Shown: positions 7,822 to 17,698, counted from the first letter of the stretch. The stretch: 60,731 nucleotides of DNA from Candidatus Dojkabacteria bacterium (GCA_014729085.1 WJKM01000014.1:1-60731), one strand, 5' to 3'. The notes: generated by a model not told the origin, from the letters alone. Made by a program: numbers and translations.

Positions 7822-8889
7822 TTATTCCTGTTTAAGTCCCAAACCTATTGCTACAGTATAACCTGCTGGAACAACCTCGTTTTTAATGTTGGAAAGTCCA
7901 CCTGTTAACTTTAAATTTGCCATAGGATCAAAAATACTTGTATTTACTCCAAGAGCTGTTTGTATATATTGAGCTAATCCAGGCATCATTGAGCCATTAC
8001 CTGTCAATAATATTTGTTGTGGTTTTCCATATTGAAGTCTGGTTTCGACAAACCCATTTATCTTATGTAATTCATTCACAACAACATCAAGAACAGGTTT
8101 AATTGAATTGTAAATTTTTCCTCCATCCGCTTGATTAGGAAGAACACCGTACGCAGTTTTATATTGTTCAGCTTGACTAGGCTGAATACCAAAATCGGTT
8201 GAAATGGCTTTGGTGAACATAGCTGATCCATTTCGTATACTTTGAGAAAAAATAACTTTTCCGTTATACACAACACAAGCATTAGTAGTATCAGCTCCAA
8301 AATCTATCATCATTGTAAGAGGTTGATTCCCTTGATAAGTGAAAGAAAAAGCCCGAGCAATTGCTACAGACTCTACTTCTAGTGCTACCAATTCTAATTC
8401 TGCCCGGTGGCAAAGTTCTAGATATCCTTCAACCATACTTCTTGGCGCAGCAATAACCATTGCCGAAACAGCATTTGTTCCATCTGAATTTTTCTTCCGT
8501 TCAATTTCTATCCAATCCACCTGGGCTTCTTCAAGAGGAATTGGTAAAACCTGTTTGGCTTCCCAATATATCATTTCCTCTAGTTTTGCTTGATCTACAA
8601 GTGGTAAATTAGGTAACAGCTTTGTAAAAATTGTGCTTTCAGGCATAGAGGTTACAACCTGTTTTAACTTAACACCTGATGATTGAATTAAAGTTTTTAA
8701 TGTCGATACCATCAGTTCTAATTTTTCAGGTTCCTCCTTAGATGGAATTACAGTTTCAAGATCATTTGGGAAATTGATACTCCCAATTGCCTTAAGTCTA
8801 GCAGAATTTGAACCTTTTCTATCAATCTGTACTAATTTTATCGAACTCTGTCCAATATCAAGAGCAAAAAATGGTGTTCCAGAAGCCAT
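7822..8889 (-). CDS. pilM: type IV pilus assembly ATPase PilM
   Basis: Actin/FtsA-fold cytoplasmic protein of 355 residues that binds ATP and the N-terminal peptide of PilN. The start is the ATG at 8889; a TTG lies two codons upstream. Nucleotide-binding motifs are FFALDIGQSSIKLVQ near the N-terminus, MIDFGADTTNACVV (about 193-206) and LLTGNGSMMPGL (about 295-306). It is the first gene of the minus-strand pilM-N-O operon. It diverges from the remnant at 9038-9168 and the plus-strand surface genes. Confidence 0.93.
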   Translation of the reverse strand: MASGTPFFALDIGQSSIKLVQIDRKGSNSARLKAIGSINFPNDLETVIPSKEEPEKLELMVSTLKTLIQSSGVKLKQVVTSMPESTIFTKLLPNLPLVDQAKLEEMIYWEAKQVLPIPLEEAQVDWIEIERKKNSDGTNAVSAMVIAAPRSMVEGYLELCHRAELELVALEVESVAIARAFSFTYQGNQPLTMMIDFGADTTNACVVYNGKVIFSQSIRNGSAMFTKAISTDFGIQPSQAEQYKTAYGVLPNQADGGKIYNSIKPVLDVVVNELHKINGFVETRLQYGKPQQILLTGNGSMMPGLAQYIQTALGVNTSIFDPMANLKLTGGLSNIKNEVVPAGYTVAIGLGLKQE

Positions 8890-9037
8890 ATTCAATTTAT
8901 AATAAATATTACTCTTATATTTTGTACTATTTAATACAAAAAATCAATTAATCTATAAAAGAAATATTGATAAATATAATTCTAGTTGCTAATCTATTAC
9001 TGATAAAATCAATAAATAATTGTGACAAATAAAAATC

Positions 9038-9168
9038 TTGAATTTAGAAGAAATGTTGGTTTGCGAAACAATATTCAACCTGCAGAAATTATACTTTACG
9101 ATCCTAGGTATATTATTCTATTCGAAGATATTTTAGGATATAGTCTATTAACTGTTAGAGAAAAGTAA
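9038..9168 (+). pseudogene. 3'-end remnant of a PilY1-position surface gene; left copy of a 131-bp direct repeat
   Basis: These 131 bp match the last 131 bp of the next gene (11846-11976) with two mismatches and no gaps, and end at the same stop codon. No start codon or upstream coding region is present. Similarity stops right after the stop codon on both sides. It is the trace of a third tandem copy deleted by recombination, or of a partial duplication. The rest of the 303-bp gap between pilM and the next gene (8890-9037 and 9169-9192) is AT-rich with nothing I can name. Confidence 0.85.
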
Positions 9169-9192
9169 TTAATATTATACAAGCATTACTCT

Positions 9193-11976
9193 ATGAAAGA
9201 TCTATTTTATCTCTATAAGAAGACTAAATATATATCTATTCTAATATTAATAATTATTCTGTTTGTCATCATACAAACCAGAAGTATATATGCCCAAGAA
9301 TGTCATGATGGAAATTATAAAAATGTTGGTTGTAATAATTGTGGAGGGGATTGTACTTATCAATATTGTGTAGGGGGTACGTGGATAGATCAACATGCAA
9401 CCTGTAATGATGATAAACCAGAGCCAGGTTGTCAGGGTAAGTGTGGTGGTGGTGGCAGTACACCTAGTTGCGGAGATGGCAGTGTTAATCAAGGATCTGA
9501 AGAATGCGACGATGGAAATACTAATAATGGTGATGGGTGTGATAGTAAATGTAAACTGGAATGCGGAAATATTACAATAAACACAGATGATCAAATGACA
9601 AGATTATCAGGAACACAGCCTTTAGCACTTTCATGGGACTATAATCAAACTAGTACTGACCCTAGATGCAATCCTACTTCCTATACTGTTCACTATGTCG
9701 AAAAACCAAGTTTTGATGTCGCAGATAAATCAGACTGCTTCAAAGATGCAGATGGTAATGATATTACAGGAACAGAAATTATTGTAAACGATACAAGTAA
9801 GACAAACGTAACCGTAGAAATTAATAATGGAACAAATAATATTGACTGGCAAAAACCCTATTGCTGGAAGGTTCAAGTAAATAAAGAAGCTGAGAAGACA
9901 GTAGAAGCCGGACCAAATAGTTTTAGAACAAATTATGCTCCGATTTTTTCAAGAGCAGGTATTCAATTTGTAGATAACACAAGAACTCAATTAGATCAAC
10001 AAACACAGCCCTGGGGTATTGATCCAGTTAATTCTGGCAACCCCGTCTGTTCATCTGGTTGGGATGTCTCCTGTAATACAATTACTAATGATACGGACTT
10101 AAATCTTGGGGGGGAGAATGTCTGTTGGTTAGCGGGGCACGATCCAGTAGATGCTCCAGGACAAGACCATACTATTTACCTTTGGTTCGAATATTTCGAC
10201 CCAGATAACGAACCAGTATCTCAAGAACCTAACGAATCTCAAAGACATCGACTTGCTTTTGTAGAAAAAGATTTTTTTAATCCCATAGAGTCAGCCTCAA
10301 ATATCCAAAATGCAGGGAATGTAAGTTCGGGAAATACATTATTCTACTCACACTTTGCAAACTTATTAAGCACAGAAACGCCTAGCATTACTACCCAAGA
10401 GGGGAATACCAACATTTCCATAGTTGAATCAAAAAGACTCCATTTTAATAATAACAAAGTCCGAATTATATATAAAATTCGATTTAATAGAGACGTATCT
10501 TATACTGGACATTATGATATTTATGAGATGATGGAACATAATGTAGATGATCCAAACATTGGTTTTACAGGAGAAAATTTAGGTGACCACTTTACCGGAA
10601 TTGATCCTTCTACAGGCAAACAATATCAAAAAATAGGTACTTTCAGTATTGATAATGAAGAACCCGAAGTTGGTGTAAACCCTCCTATTATTAACGGATA
10701 TCATTCATTCAATCTTACATGGCTGGACCAAACCGGTACTCAAGGATCTGATCTTAAAACTTTTAAAGGATATTGCTATTCGGACAACAGCCCAAGTTTC
10801 AACCTTATATATCTTGGCCCTTACAGTCCAAATCCAGAAACTAAAACTTTAGACGTTATTGACATAAACAGGGTACCAGCAGGATATAATGAATGCCTTC
10901 CACTTACTGCAAAAATTGAGGTAATTGCAAATGGAACCGCTACAACTAATTATAGTTTTGAAAATAACCTACATTCTTACCGAAGATTTGATGACTTAGT
11001 TATTTCTACCATAGATGCAGAAGACAAAGCTTGTAATGTGAATAATGATCCTTATATTGATCCACAAAAATTATTCGACCCTTGGATAACTACACGACAA
11101 GGAACTGTACATTCTGATGGGAGCATTGATATCAATACACCTTTTGAAGTTGACAGCTCAATTAGAACAGATAATTCTCTGTATTATGGACAATGGCCAT
11201 TTTACAACAACACCCCTCCGGAATTAATTAGGATCTCATCTAATATGTTGAGTAGTCAAGTTGCTACTCTAACTAATCAGTCTTTAAACAATCAGAAAAT
11301 AACAAATTATTTTGATCTGAATTATACACCAAAATTCGGACCTGTTGCCGATAATTGGTATGATTATTTCAAAGGTTTTCTGGAAAATGCAGGACTAAGT
11401 TCAAGTATGAAACAAATAAGTGGGGATAAAAGTATAAATAGTATATCAAGTCTAAACCCATCATGTACGAACCATAGATGCTTTTATGAAATTAATGGGA
11501 ACCTTACTATTGGGCCAGCAAATCCCTCTCGTTGCGACAAACAAAGTTTGATATTTATACAAGGAAATCTTACAATAATTGATGATTTTACTAACAATGG
11601 AAGTCCAAATAATGCTTGTATATTTATTGTAAAAGGAAATATAACATTTGAAAATGGAAGTCAACCTCTAGATGCCGATCCCTCAATGGGCGGAAATACA
11701 GCTCCATACAATGGGGTAGCCGGCTTCTTTATTTCGGACTCAAGTATAGATAAAACAATAAAAGTTAAAAAAGATGCCCAAATGGTAACTGGTAGTCCAT
11801 ATGCTGATGCATTGGTAATTAGAGGTGGACTTGTTTCAGACAATGTTGAATTTAGAAGAAACGTTGGTTTGCGAAACAATATTCAACCTGCAGAAATTAT
11901 ACTTTATGATCCTAGGTATATTATTCTATTCGAAGATATTTTAGGATATAGTCTATTAACTGTTAGAGAAAAGTAA
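9193..11976 (+). CDS. large secreted Cys-rich DUF4215 protein A (PilY1-position adhesin candidate)
   Basis: Product of 927 residues with a signal peptide (hydrophobic 13-28, likely cleavage after IYA at about 34). A cysteine-rich segment (36-90) differs completely from that of the next gene. A DUF4215 repeat (about 93-124, core EECDDGNTNNGDGCDSKC) and a long region rich in beta structure follow. The C-terminal part (about 750-927) has repeated FIVKGNI/FIQGNLTI strands. The two downstream genes encode PilX- and PilW-like minor pilins, so it occupies the place of PilY1, the large tip adhesin of minor-pilin operons. I see no PilY1 beta-propeller, so the analogy is positional. Function is inferred. 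Confidence 0.8.
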   Translation: MKDLFYLYKKTKYISILILIIILFVIIQTRSIYAQECHDGNYKNVGCNNCGGDCTYQYCVGGTWIDQHATCNDDKPEPGCQGKCGGGGSTPSCGDGSVNQGSEECDDGNTNNGDGCDSKCKLECGNITINTDDQMTRLSGTQPLALSWDYNQTSTDPRCNPTSYTVHYVEKPSFDVADKSDCFKDADGNDITGTEIIVNDTSKTNVTVEINNGTNNIDWQKPYCWKVQVNKEAEKTVEAGPNSFRTNYAPIFSRAGIQFVDNTRTQLDQQTQPWGIDPVNSGNPVCSSGWDVSCNTITNDTDLNLGGENVCWLAGHDPVDAPGQDHTIYLWFEYFDPDNEPVSQEPNESQRHRLAFVEKDFFNPIESASNIQNAGNVSSGNTLFYSHFANLLSTETPSITTQEGNTNISIVESKRLHFNNNKVRIIYKIRFNRDVSYTGHYDIYEMMEHNVDDPNIGFTGENLGDHFTGIDPSTGKQYQKIGTFSIDNEEPEVGVNPPIINGYHSFNLTWLDQTGTQGSDLKTFKGYCYSDNSPSFNLIYLGPYSPNPETKTLDVIDINRVPAGYNECLPLTAKIEVIANGTATTNYSFENNLHSYRRFDDLVISTIDAEDKACNVNNDPYIDPQKLFDPWITTRQGTVHSDGSIDINTPFEVDSSIRTDNSLYYGQWPFYNNTPPELIRISSNMLSSQVATLTNQSLNNQKITNYFDLNYTPKFGPVADNWYDYFKGFLENAGLSSSMKQISGDKSINSISSLNPSCTNHRCFYEINGNLTIGPANPSRCDKQSLIFIQGNLTIIDDFTNNGSPNNACIFIVKGNITFENGSQPLDADPSMGGNTAPYNGVAGFFISDSSIDKTIKVKKDAQMVTGSPYADALVIRGGLVSDNVEFRRNVGLRNNIQPAEIILYDPRYIILFEDILGYSLLTVREK
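11846..11976 (+). repeat. right copy of 131-bp direct repeat
   Basis: The 3' end of surface gene A, 129 of 131 bases identical to 9038-9168. Together the copies bracket the whole of gene A as a direct repeat about 2.8 kb apart. The corresponding part of the next paralog (about 14691-14821) is clearly more diverged. Confidence 0.88.
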
Positions 11977-11998
11977 AACTTTTAATTCTTTTTATATA

Positions 11999-14821
11999 AT
12001 GCTACGAAAAACTAAAATAAAGCAGTCAATCATATTTATTCTTATAATAACTCCAGTATTATTATTCATAAGTAGTTTCTTTATATCAAGAATAGTATAT
12101 GCAGGTTGTTGGACTGGATCATGTTCGGCAGGTGGTTGCAGTTCAGGATCAAGTGATGGTGATTACTGTGAATGTCCACATAAAGATGACTGCTGTTCTG
12201 GAAAATGTAGAGATGGAGATGGACTTCCCGGAGCTGAACACTGTCATTGTGGATCTTCTCCTCCTGCAAAAAAATGTGGGGATGGAGATGTAAACAGGGA
12301 TCCAGAAGAATGTGACGATGGAAATACCAATAATGGTGATGGGTGCGATAGTAATTGTAAACATGAATGCGGAGATATAACTTTAAATACCAATGATGAA
12401 TTGACTAGACTATCGGCGACTGAACCTCTTACTTTAAGCTGGACCTATAACCAAACTAAATCCCATGCAGATTGTAATCCTACTTCCTATACATTATGGT
12501 ACGTCGAAAAACCAAGTTTTGATGTCGCAGATAAATCAGACTGCTTTAAAGACGCTGATGGGAACGATATTACCGGTACTGAAATTACTGTAAATAAAAC
12601 AGGTACAACAAACGTAACTAAAATTATCAATAATGGTAGTAATAATATTGATTGGCAAAAGCCTTATTGCTGGAAAGTAAGAGTAAATAAAGATGCAAGT
12701 AAGGAAATAGGTGCCGGCCCCAACTCATTTAGGACAAATTATGCTCCAGTTTTTTCAAGAGCAGGTATTCAATTTGTAGATGCGGGAAAAACAGATATGA
12801 CAGATTCAAGTAATGGTTGGGGAATCAATCCTGTCAATTCTGGAAACCCTGTCTGTTCATCTGGTTGGGATGCAACATGTAATACAGTTACAAATAACTC
12901 AGATTTAAATTTGGGAGGGGATACAGATTGCTGGATAGCTGGTTATGATACAGATGACGCTTCAGGGCAGGACCATACTATTTACCTTTGGTTCGAATAT
13001 TCGGATCCCGATAACGAACTTGTTGCACAAGAACCAAACGAATCACAAAGACATCGCCTTGCCTTTGTGAAAAAAAATTTCTTTAATCCAATCGAAACAG
13101 CATCAAATATACAAAACATGAGTCACTTAAATACAGGAAACACATTGTTCTACACCTATTTTTCTAACCTATTAAATAGCCAAACGCCAACTCTTAGCAA
13201 CCAAGAAGGTAATTTATATGTTCATATCGAAGAGTATAACCGAATCCTTTTTGATAATAATAAAGTCCGCATTATATACAAAATAAAATTTGATCGCCCT
13301 AACCCGAATGCATGGTGGATCTTGCCATACAGCGGGACTTTCGATATCTACACAATGATGGAACATAATGTCGATGATCCAAATCTTGGATTTACTGGAG
13401 AAAATATGGCTGATCATTTTGGAGGAAATGATCCAACTACCGGAAAAAGATATCAAAAAATTGGCAGTATAAGTATAGACACAGAAGAACCTGAGGTAGG
13501 AGTCGAGCCTCCAATTATTGATGGATATCACTCTTTTGATTTAACTTGGAGTGATCAAACAATAACACAAGGATCTGGGCTAAAAAATTTTGAAAGCTAT
13601 TGTTATTCGGACAACCCTCCAAGTTTCGATCTGATTTACCTCGGCCCATATGGTACATTTCCTCAAACCAAAACAATTGAAACTATTGATATAGGAGCTA
13701 TTCCTACTGGTTATAATGAATGTATTCCCCAAGAAGCAAAGACTGAAGTTATCAACAATGGCTCTGCAATAACCGAACACAGTTTTGGAAATGATTTAGC
13801 TTCATACAGAAGATTTGACGATCTTGTTGTAGCTACAATTAATGCAGAAGACAATGCATGTAATAAAAAAGATGATCCATTTACAGATCCTCAACAACTC
13901 TTCAATCCTTGGATTACAACCAGACAGGGGACTGTTCATTCTGATGGAAATATAGACATTAACACTCCTTTTGAGGTCGACAGCTCAATTAGAACAGATA
14001 ACTCCCTTTATTATCATCAATGGGCATTCTATAACAATACACCACCAGTATTAATGCGTATCTCATCAAATATGTTGAGTAGTCAAGATGCAACTTTAAC
14101 AAACCTTTCTCTCAATAATCAAAAACTTCCAGGTTACTATGATCTTAACAATATACCCAGATTCGGTCCAGTCGCCGATAGCTGGTATGATTACTTTAAA
14201 GGCGTTTTGATTAACTCTGGTAATGCCTCAGCTATTTATACGATTACAAACAATCTCTCTATTACGAATATTTCAGAAATTGATGGAAATACATGTTTAG
14301 GCCCAAGATGCTTCTATGAAATAATTGGGAACTTAACAATTGGACCTGCAGATCCTCCGGCTCAATGCAATCGACAAGCATTAATTTTTGTTGATGGTAA
14401 TTTAACAATTATTGAAGATTTTACAAATGGAGGAGATCCTAATAACGGTTGTATATTTATTGTAAAAGGAAATATTTTATTTACAAATGACACAAATACA
14501 GCCCCTCTAGATGCCGACTCTACAATGGCACCTGGATCAAATACAGCCCCTTATAACGGAGTTGCTGGTTTCTTTATCTCAGAAACAAATTCAAATCATA
14601 CAATTAAAGTAAAAAAGGATGTCCAAATAATAAGCAATGTACCGTATGGAGATGGTTTTGTATTAAGAGGGGGTTTGATAGCAGATAATTACGATTTTAG
14701 AAGAAACGTAGGGTTGAGAAATAATATCCAACCTGCAGAAATACTACTTTATGACCCTAGATACATCATTCTTTTTGATGATCTATTTACTTACAGTATG
14801 TTAAATATTAGAGACAAATAA
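11999..14821 (+). CDS. large secreted Cys-rich DUF4215 protein B, paralog of A
   Basis: Product of 940 residues, collinear with the preceding gene: signal peptide (hydrophobic 10-30, cleavage near VYA at about 35), cysteine-rich variable segment (36-90), DUF4215 repeat (93-124), shared long beta-rich body and the same C-terminus ending in Y-D-P-R-Y-I-I-L-F. The variable N-terminal segments share almost nothing except cysteine richness, while the rest is closely similar. Blocks of perfect DNA identity with A (44 nt at 12503-12546 against 9697-9740) suggest gene conversion. It ends 1 nt before the PilX-like gene, so they are co-transcribed. Confidence 0.8.
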   Translation: MLRKTKIKQSIIFILIITPVLLFISSFFISRIVYAGCWTGSCSAGGCSSGSSDGDYCECPHKDDCCSGKCRDGDGLPGAEHCHCGSSPPAKKCGDGDVNRDPEECDDGNTNNGDGCDSNCKHECGDITLNTNDELTRLSATEPLTLSWTYNQTKSHADCNPTSYTLWYVEKPSFDVADKSDCFKDADGNDITGTEITVNKTGTTNVTKIINNGSNNIDWQKPYCWKVRVNKDASKEIGAGPNSFRTNYAPVFSRAGIQFVDAGKTDMTDSSNGWGINPVNSGNPVCSSGWDATCNTVTNNSDLNLGGDTDCWIAGYDTDDASGQDHTIYLWFEYSDPDNELVAQEPNESQRHRLAFVKKNFFNPIETASNIQNMSHLNTGNTLFYTYFSNLLNSQTPTLSNQEGNLYVHIEEYNRILFDNNKVRIIYKIKFDRPNPNAWWILPYSGTFDIYTMMEHNVDDPNLGFTGENMADHFGGNDPTTGKRYQKIGSISIDTEEPEVGVEPPIIDGYHSFDLTWSDQTITQGSGLKNFESYCYSDNPPSFDLIYLGPYGTFPQTKTIETIDIGAIPTGYNECIPQEAKTEVINNGSAITEHSFGNDLASYRRFDDLVVATINAEDNACNKKDDPFTDPQQLFNPWITTRQGTVHSDGNIDINTPFEVDSSIRTDNSLYYHQWAFYNNTPPVLMRISSNMLSSQDATLTNLSLNNQKLPGYYDLNNIPRFGPVADSWYDYFKGVLINSGNASAIYTITNNLSITNISEIDGNTCLGPRCFYEIIGNLTIGPADPPAQCNRQALIFVDGNLTIIEDFTNGGDPNNGCIFIVKGNILFTNDTNTAPLDADSTMAPGSNTAPYNGVAGFFISETNSNHTIKVKKDVQIISNVPYGDGFVLRGGLIADNYDFRRNVGLRNNIQPAEILLYDPRYIILFDDLFTYSMLNIRDK

Positions 14822-14822
14822 A

Positions 14823-15923
14823 ATGGAAAACTTATTTAAAAAAATAAATCATAATTTAAAAGGACAAATACTAGTTATAATCTTGATTGTAATGCTTGTT
14901 TTAGGAATTACAGTTATCACAGTCACCAATAATGTCATTCGGGATATTTCCCAAAGCAAACAAAATACTCAGTATGAATCCTTATATTCAACAGCCGAAA
15001 AACATGTTTTAAATATTGCCCAAAGTCTTCCTTCTGATAATGTAACCCCTACAAATGTACAAACAACTCTTGAAGATTCAGGATTTGATGATGTGTCTTG
15101 CGATACAGCAGACGACGACTCACCAGATAGTCCCTCTGTAATATGTAGTGTTACAGACCCAACAAATCCGGTAGACGATGCCGAACTTCAAATTAAAGTC
15201 AAGGATAGTCCGCATATCATAAGAGCGGTACTTGCAAAAGACGAAATCATAGCATTTAAATTAAATGGTGACCTTGAAGGACATGGACAAACACTGGATG
15301 TAACCATGGAAGGAGAAGGGGACATTGCAATAGAAGTAATACTTGATTTTAAATACAATGGTGCAAGTGAATACAATGCTGTTAGAGGCGTTTATGATAG
15401 GAATTTATCTGTATTCACTAATCTGCAAGATAATGTCTTTGATATGCCTATAACGGGTACTGGCGATGGATTTTATATTGACTATGATTCATTAAAATCA
15501 AATATAGCTTCGAGTTACTTAGCCAATTTTACAACTGGTGATCCTGGAGATATTGAATTATTACAATTTAGATTCAGACCAATTATAAAAACAGGTGATC
15601 CAAATTCAATGCCTACTATTTATTTGTCTGTAATTAACAGTGATACAAACTTTAATCAAGCTATCATGCAAAGTAGGGTATTTGATGCGACCTCATATGT
15701 AATGAAAGATGGAAAAATCTTCGGTTCCCAAGCTTTTGCAACAGCAAGCCTTCCTTTACATAAATATCCAAGTATTTTAGACTACGTTCTTAGAAGCCAC
15801 TCAGATTTAACTCACTTCCAGGATTGCATTCCAACCGGAAATACTTGTGGTGATGAAGCATCTGAATGTTGTTCAGGTGTGTGTCAAGTTATACTAACTA
15901 CAGCTGTTTGCGTTAATAGTTAA
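14823..15923 (+). CDS. PilX-like minor pilin with cysteine-rich C-terminus
   Basis: Product of 366 residues. The N-terminus has LKGQILVIILIVMLVLGI (about 12-29): a G/Q cleavage-like site followed by a hydrophobic helix but no Glu at position 5. PilX and GspK pseudopilins are also atypical at this N-terminus. The SQSKQNTQYESLYSTAEKH stretch after the helix is typical of PilX-like proteins. The body is extracellular, and the last 30 residues hold a C...CGDE...CC...C cluster, perhaps a small disulfide knot. It lies between the two large surface proteins and the PilW-like gene. Confidence 0.7.
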   Translation: MENLFKKINHNLKGQILVIILIVMLVLGITVITVTNNVIRDISQSKQNTQYESLYSTAEKHVLNIAQSLPSDNVTPTNVQTTLEDSGFDDVSCDTADDDSPDSPSVICSVTDPTNPVDDAELQIKVKDSPHIIRAVLAKDEIIAFKLNGDLEGHGQTLDVTMEGEGDIAIEVILDFKYNGASEYNAVRGVYDRNLSVFTNLQDNVFDMPITGTGDGFYIDYDSLKSNIASSYLANFTTGDPGDIELLQFRFRPIIKTGDPNSMPTIYLSVINSDTNFNQAIMQSRVFDATSYVMKDGKIFGSQAFATASLPLHKYPSILDYVLRSHSDLTHFQDCIPTGNTCGDEASECCSGVCQVILTTAVCVNS

Positions 15924-15937
15924 TAACAGATATTAAT

Positions 15938-16504
15938 ATGATTAAAATCTTTAAGTCATTAAAAAAAATAAATCATTTAAAAGCGTATTCATTATTAGAA
16001 GTATTAGTTACACTCCTTATCGTAAACATAATTCTCCTAATGGTATCTCAAATTCTAGTAATTTCTCTCCGCCTATCTGTACAAGCACAAGAAAGATCAT
16101 TTGCACGAGAGGAGTTAACCAATATCATTAATTTGATTAAAGCAGACATAAGAAATGCAGATAATTTAATGAATGATTGTACAAATAGCAATAGCTGTAC
16201 TCTAATGAAAACAAGTGCAGAAATTATGTGGCATCTTTGTGATGCAAACAACGACGGTGTTGATGACCAAATATGTAAAGATAACATTACAAGTGGTAAT
16301 ACCGAGTATATTAGCAATGAAAAGCTTATTATCGATCCAAACACTTTTTCTTTCTTGGAAGTGTCTTCTGGAGGAGCTGGTGGTAATATCAGAGACAGAA
16401 TTTCTATACTGATTACAATATCAGCTGACCACAGAAACGAGGATCTTGAAATAACAAATCTCTATAGACAGGTAATAATTTCTACAAGAAACTTCTACAT
16501 CTAA
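15938..16504 (+). CDS. PilW/PulJ-like minor prepilin
   Basis: Product of 188 residues with a class III prepilin signal: basic leader, then cleavage before YSLLEVLVTLLIVNI (about 17-31). Glu is at position +5, but the residue before the cut is Ala instead of the usual Gly. The body (LTNIINLIKADIRNADNL) resembles the PilW/PulJ group. It ends 3 nt from the convergent PilV-like gene; the two halves of the minor-pilin set meet here. Confidence 0.75.
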   Translation: MIKIFKSLKKINHLKAYSLLEVLVTLLIVNIILLMVSQILVISLRLSVQAQERSFAREELTNIINLIKADIRNADNLMNDCTNSNSCTLMKTSAEIMWHLCDANNDGVDDQICKDNITSGNTEYISNEKLIIDPNTFSFLEVSSGGAGGNIRDRISILITISADHRNEDLEITNLYRQVIISTRNFYI

Positions 16505-16507
16505 ATT

Positions 16508-17062
16508 TTAGGAGAGAGGAAGCTGTCTATAAGTATCAACTCTTTCAACCTGTGGATCATCCTCATTTTGTATATAATACACCACAATGGATGTAATTCT
16601 AATTTTATCACTCATAATATCTGAACCTGCATTTGCACCAGCTGTTACATTCGTAAAGATAATCTGATTACATATATTTACCCCAGGTGTATTTGTAAGC
16701 AGATACGAACTATTATCTAAACAATCAGAAATTATATCCGGATTATTCATATCTACACCACTACATGTCGAATCCACTAATATTAAGTCATTATTATCAT
16801 CAAGTTTATAACAATAAGTTTGGTCCTGTTGACTAAAATCTGCATTCACTAGAGTAGAGGGAAGATCCAACTGGTTATATTCTAACGCCCTAAGCATTAC
16901 ACCTGCTGCCGTATCTCTTATCTCATTATCTTTAGTAGATCTAACCCCAATGGAAACTGTCCTAATTGCTAAAATCATAGTAGAAGCAACCAAAAGTAAG
17001 GCAATTAGAGCCTCTACTAACCCAAAACCTTTTTTAATCGATTTCTCTGAATATATTCCCAT
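16508..17062 (-). CDS. PilV-like minor prepilin
   Basis: Product of 184 residues from the ATG at 17062; a longer in-frame ORF upstream overlaps the previous gene and is not needed. The prepilin signal is KKGFGLVEALIALLLVAST: cleavage after Gly, Glu at +5, hydrophobic helix. The following TKDNEIRDTAAGVMLRALE segment fits the PilV/GspI group. The start lies 29 nt inside the upstream FimU-like gene, so translation is coupled. Confidence 0.78.
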   Translation of the reverse strand: MGIYSEKSIKKGFGLVEALIALLLVASTMILAIRTVSIGVRSTKDNEIRDTAAGVMLRALEYNQLDLPSTLVNADFSQQDQTYCYKLDDNNDLILVDSTCSGVDMNNPDIISDCLDNSSYLLTNTPGVNICNQIIFTNVTAGANAGSDIMSDKIRITSIVVYYIQNEDDPQVERVDTYRQLPLS

Positions 17063-17684
17063 CTGTTTCAAATTTATAATTATGTACTCGTCCTGAAGAA
17101 CCTTTTTGAACGTGACTGACTTCCACATCACATTCAGACCCTGTTAAATTAGATGAAGGATTGATTTGATTTAAAGAACTTGGACTAGAAATCCCCGTCA
17201 AAATATTCATTCTACCAGTCTTGTTTTCGTATAAAATTCCATTACATGCCACACTTCCCGTAGACCCTCCTGGAGAATTAAAATTCACACTTTCTATTGG
17301 CTGACTTTGCAAAGGCTCTACCGTTGAACAATCATACCATCCTTCAACACCTACTCCTGATAATCTTTTGCAACTTCTTACTTCATAGGAATTACCACTA
17401 AAATATATTAAGTATCCATGTATTTGGGTATTAAAAATTTCTTCTGAGGTACTTCCGACTCCTTCGGGATTGGCACGGCTGACAACATTATTTCTTGCAT
17501 TATTCTGTACAGTCTTCACCATATTTTCAAATTGTGCAGAACCTGAAGCAAGTTCCGATCCTACCTTAAAATTATTAATTGCACTAAAACCTATTGATGC
17601 AATCACCATAAATATAAGCATAACCACAAGTATCTCGATGATAGTCATACCTTTATTTAATTTTATTCCATTCTTTCCGTTCAT
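17034..17684 (-). CDS. FimU/GspH-like prepilin
   Basis: Product of 216 residues. The prepilin signal LNKGMTIIEILVVMLIFMV has Gly at -1 and Glu at +5. The body starts with the usual long helix (FSAINNFKVGSELASGSAQFENMVKTVQ), as in GspH/FimU pseudopilins, which have a larger globular head. It sits 14 nt after the prepilin peptidase gene and overlaps the PilV-like gene. It could instead be a main pilin, but its size and neighbours favour a minor pilin. Confidence 0.75.
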   Translation of the reverse strand: MNGKNGIKLNKGMTIIEILVVMLIFMVIASIGFSAINNFKVGSELASGSAQFENMVKTVQNNARNNVVSRANPEGVGSTSEEIFNTQIHGYLIYFSGNSYEVRSCKRLSGVGVEGWYDCSTVEPLQSQPIESVNFNSPGGSTGSVACNGILYENKTGRMNILTGISSPSSLNQINPSSNLTGSECDVEVSHVQKGSSGRVHNYKFETDGNIFREID

Positions 17685-17698
17685 TTATGAAGGACAGG

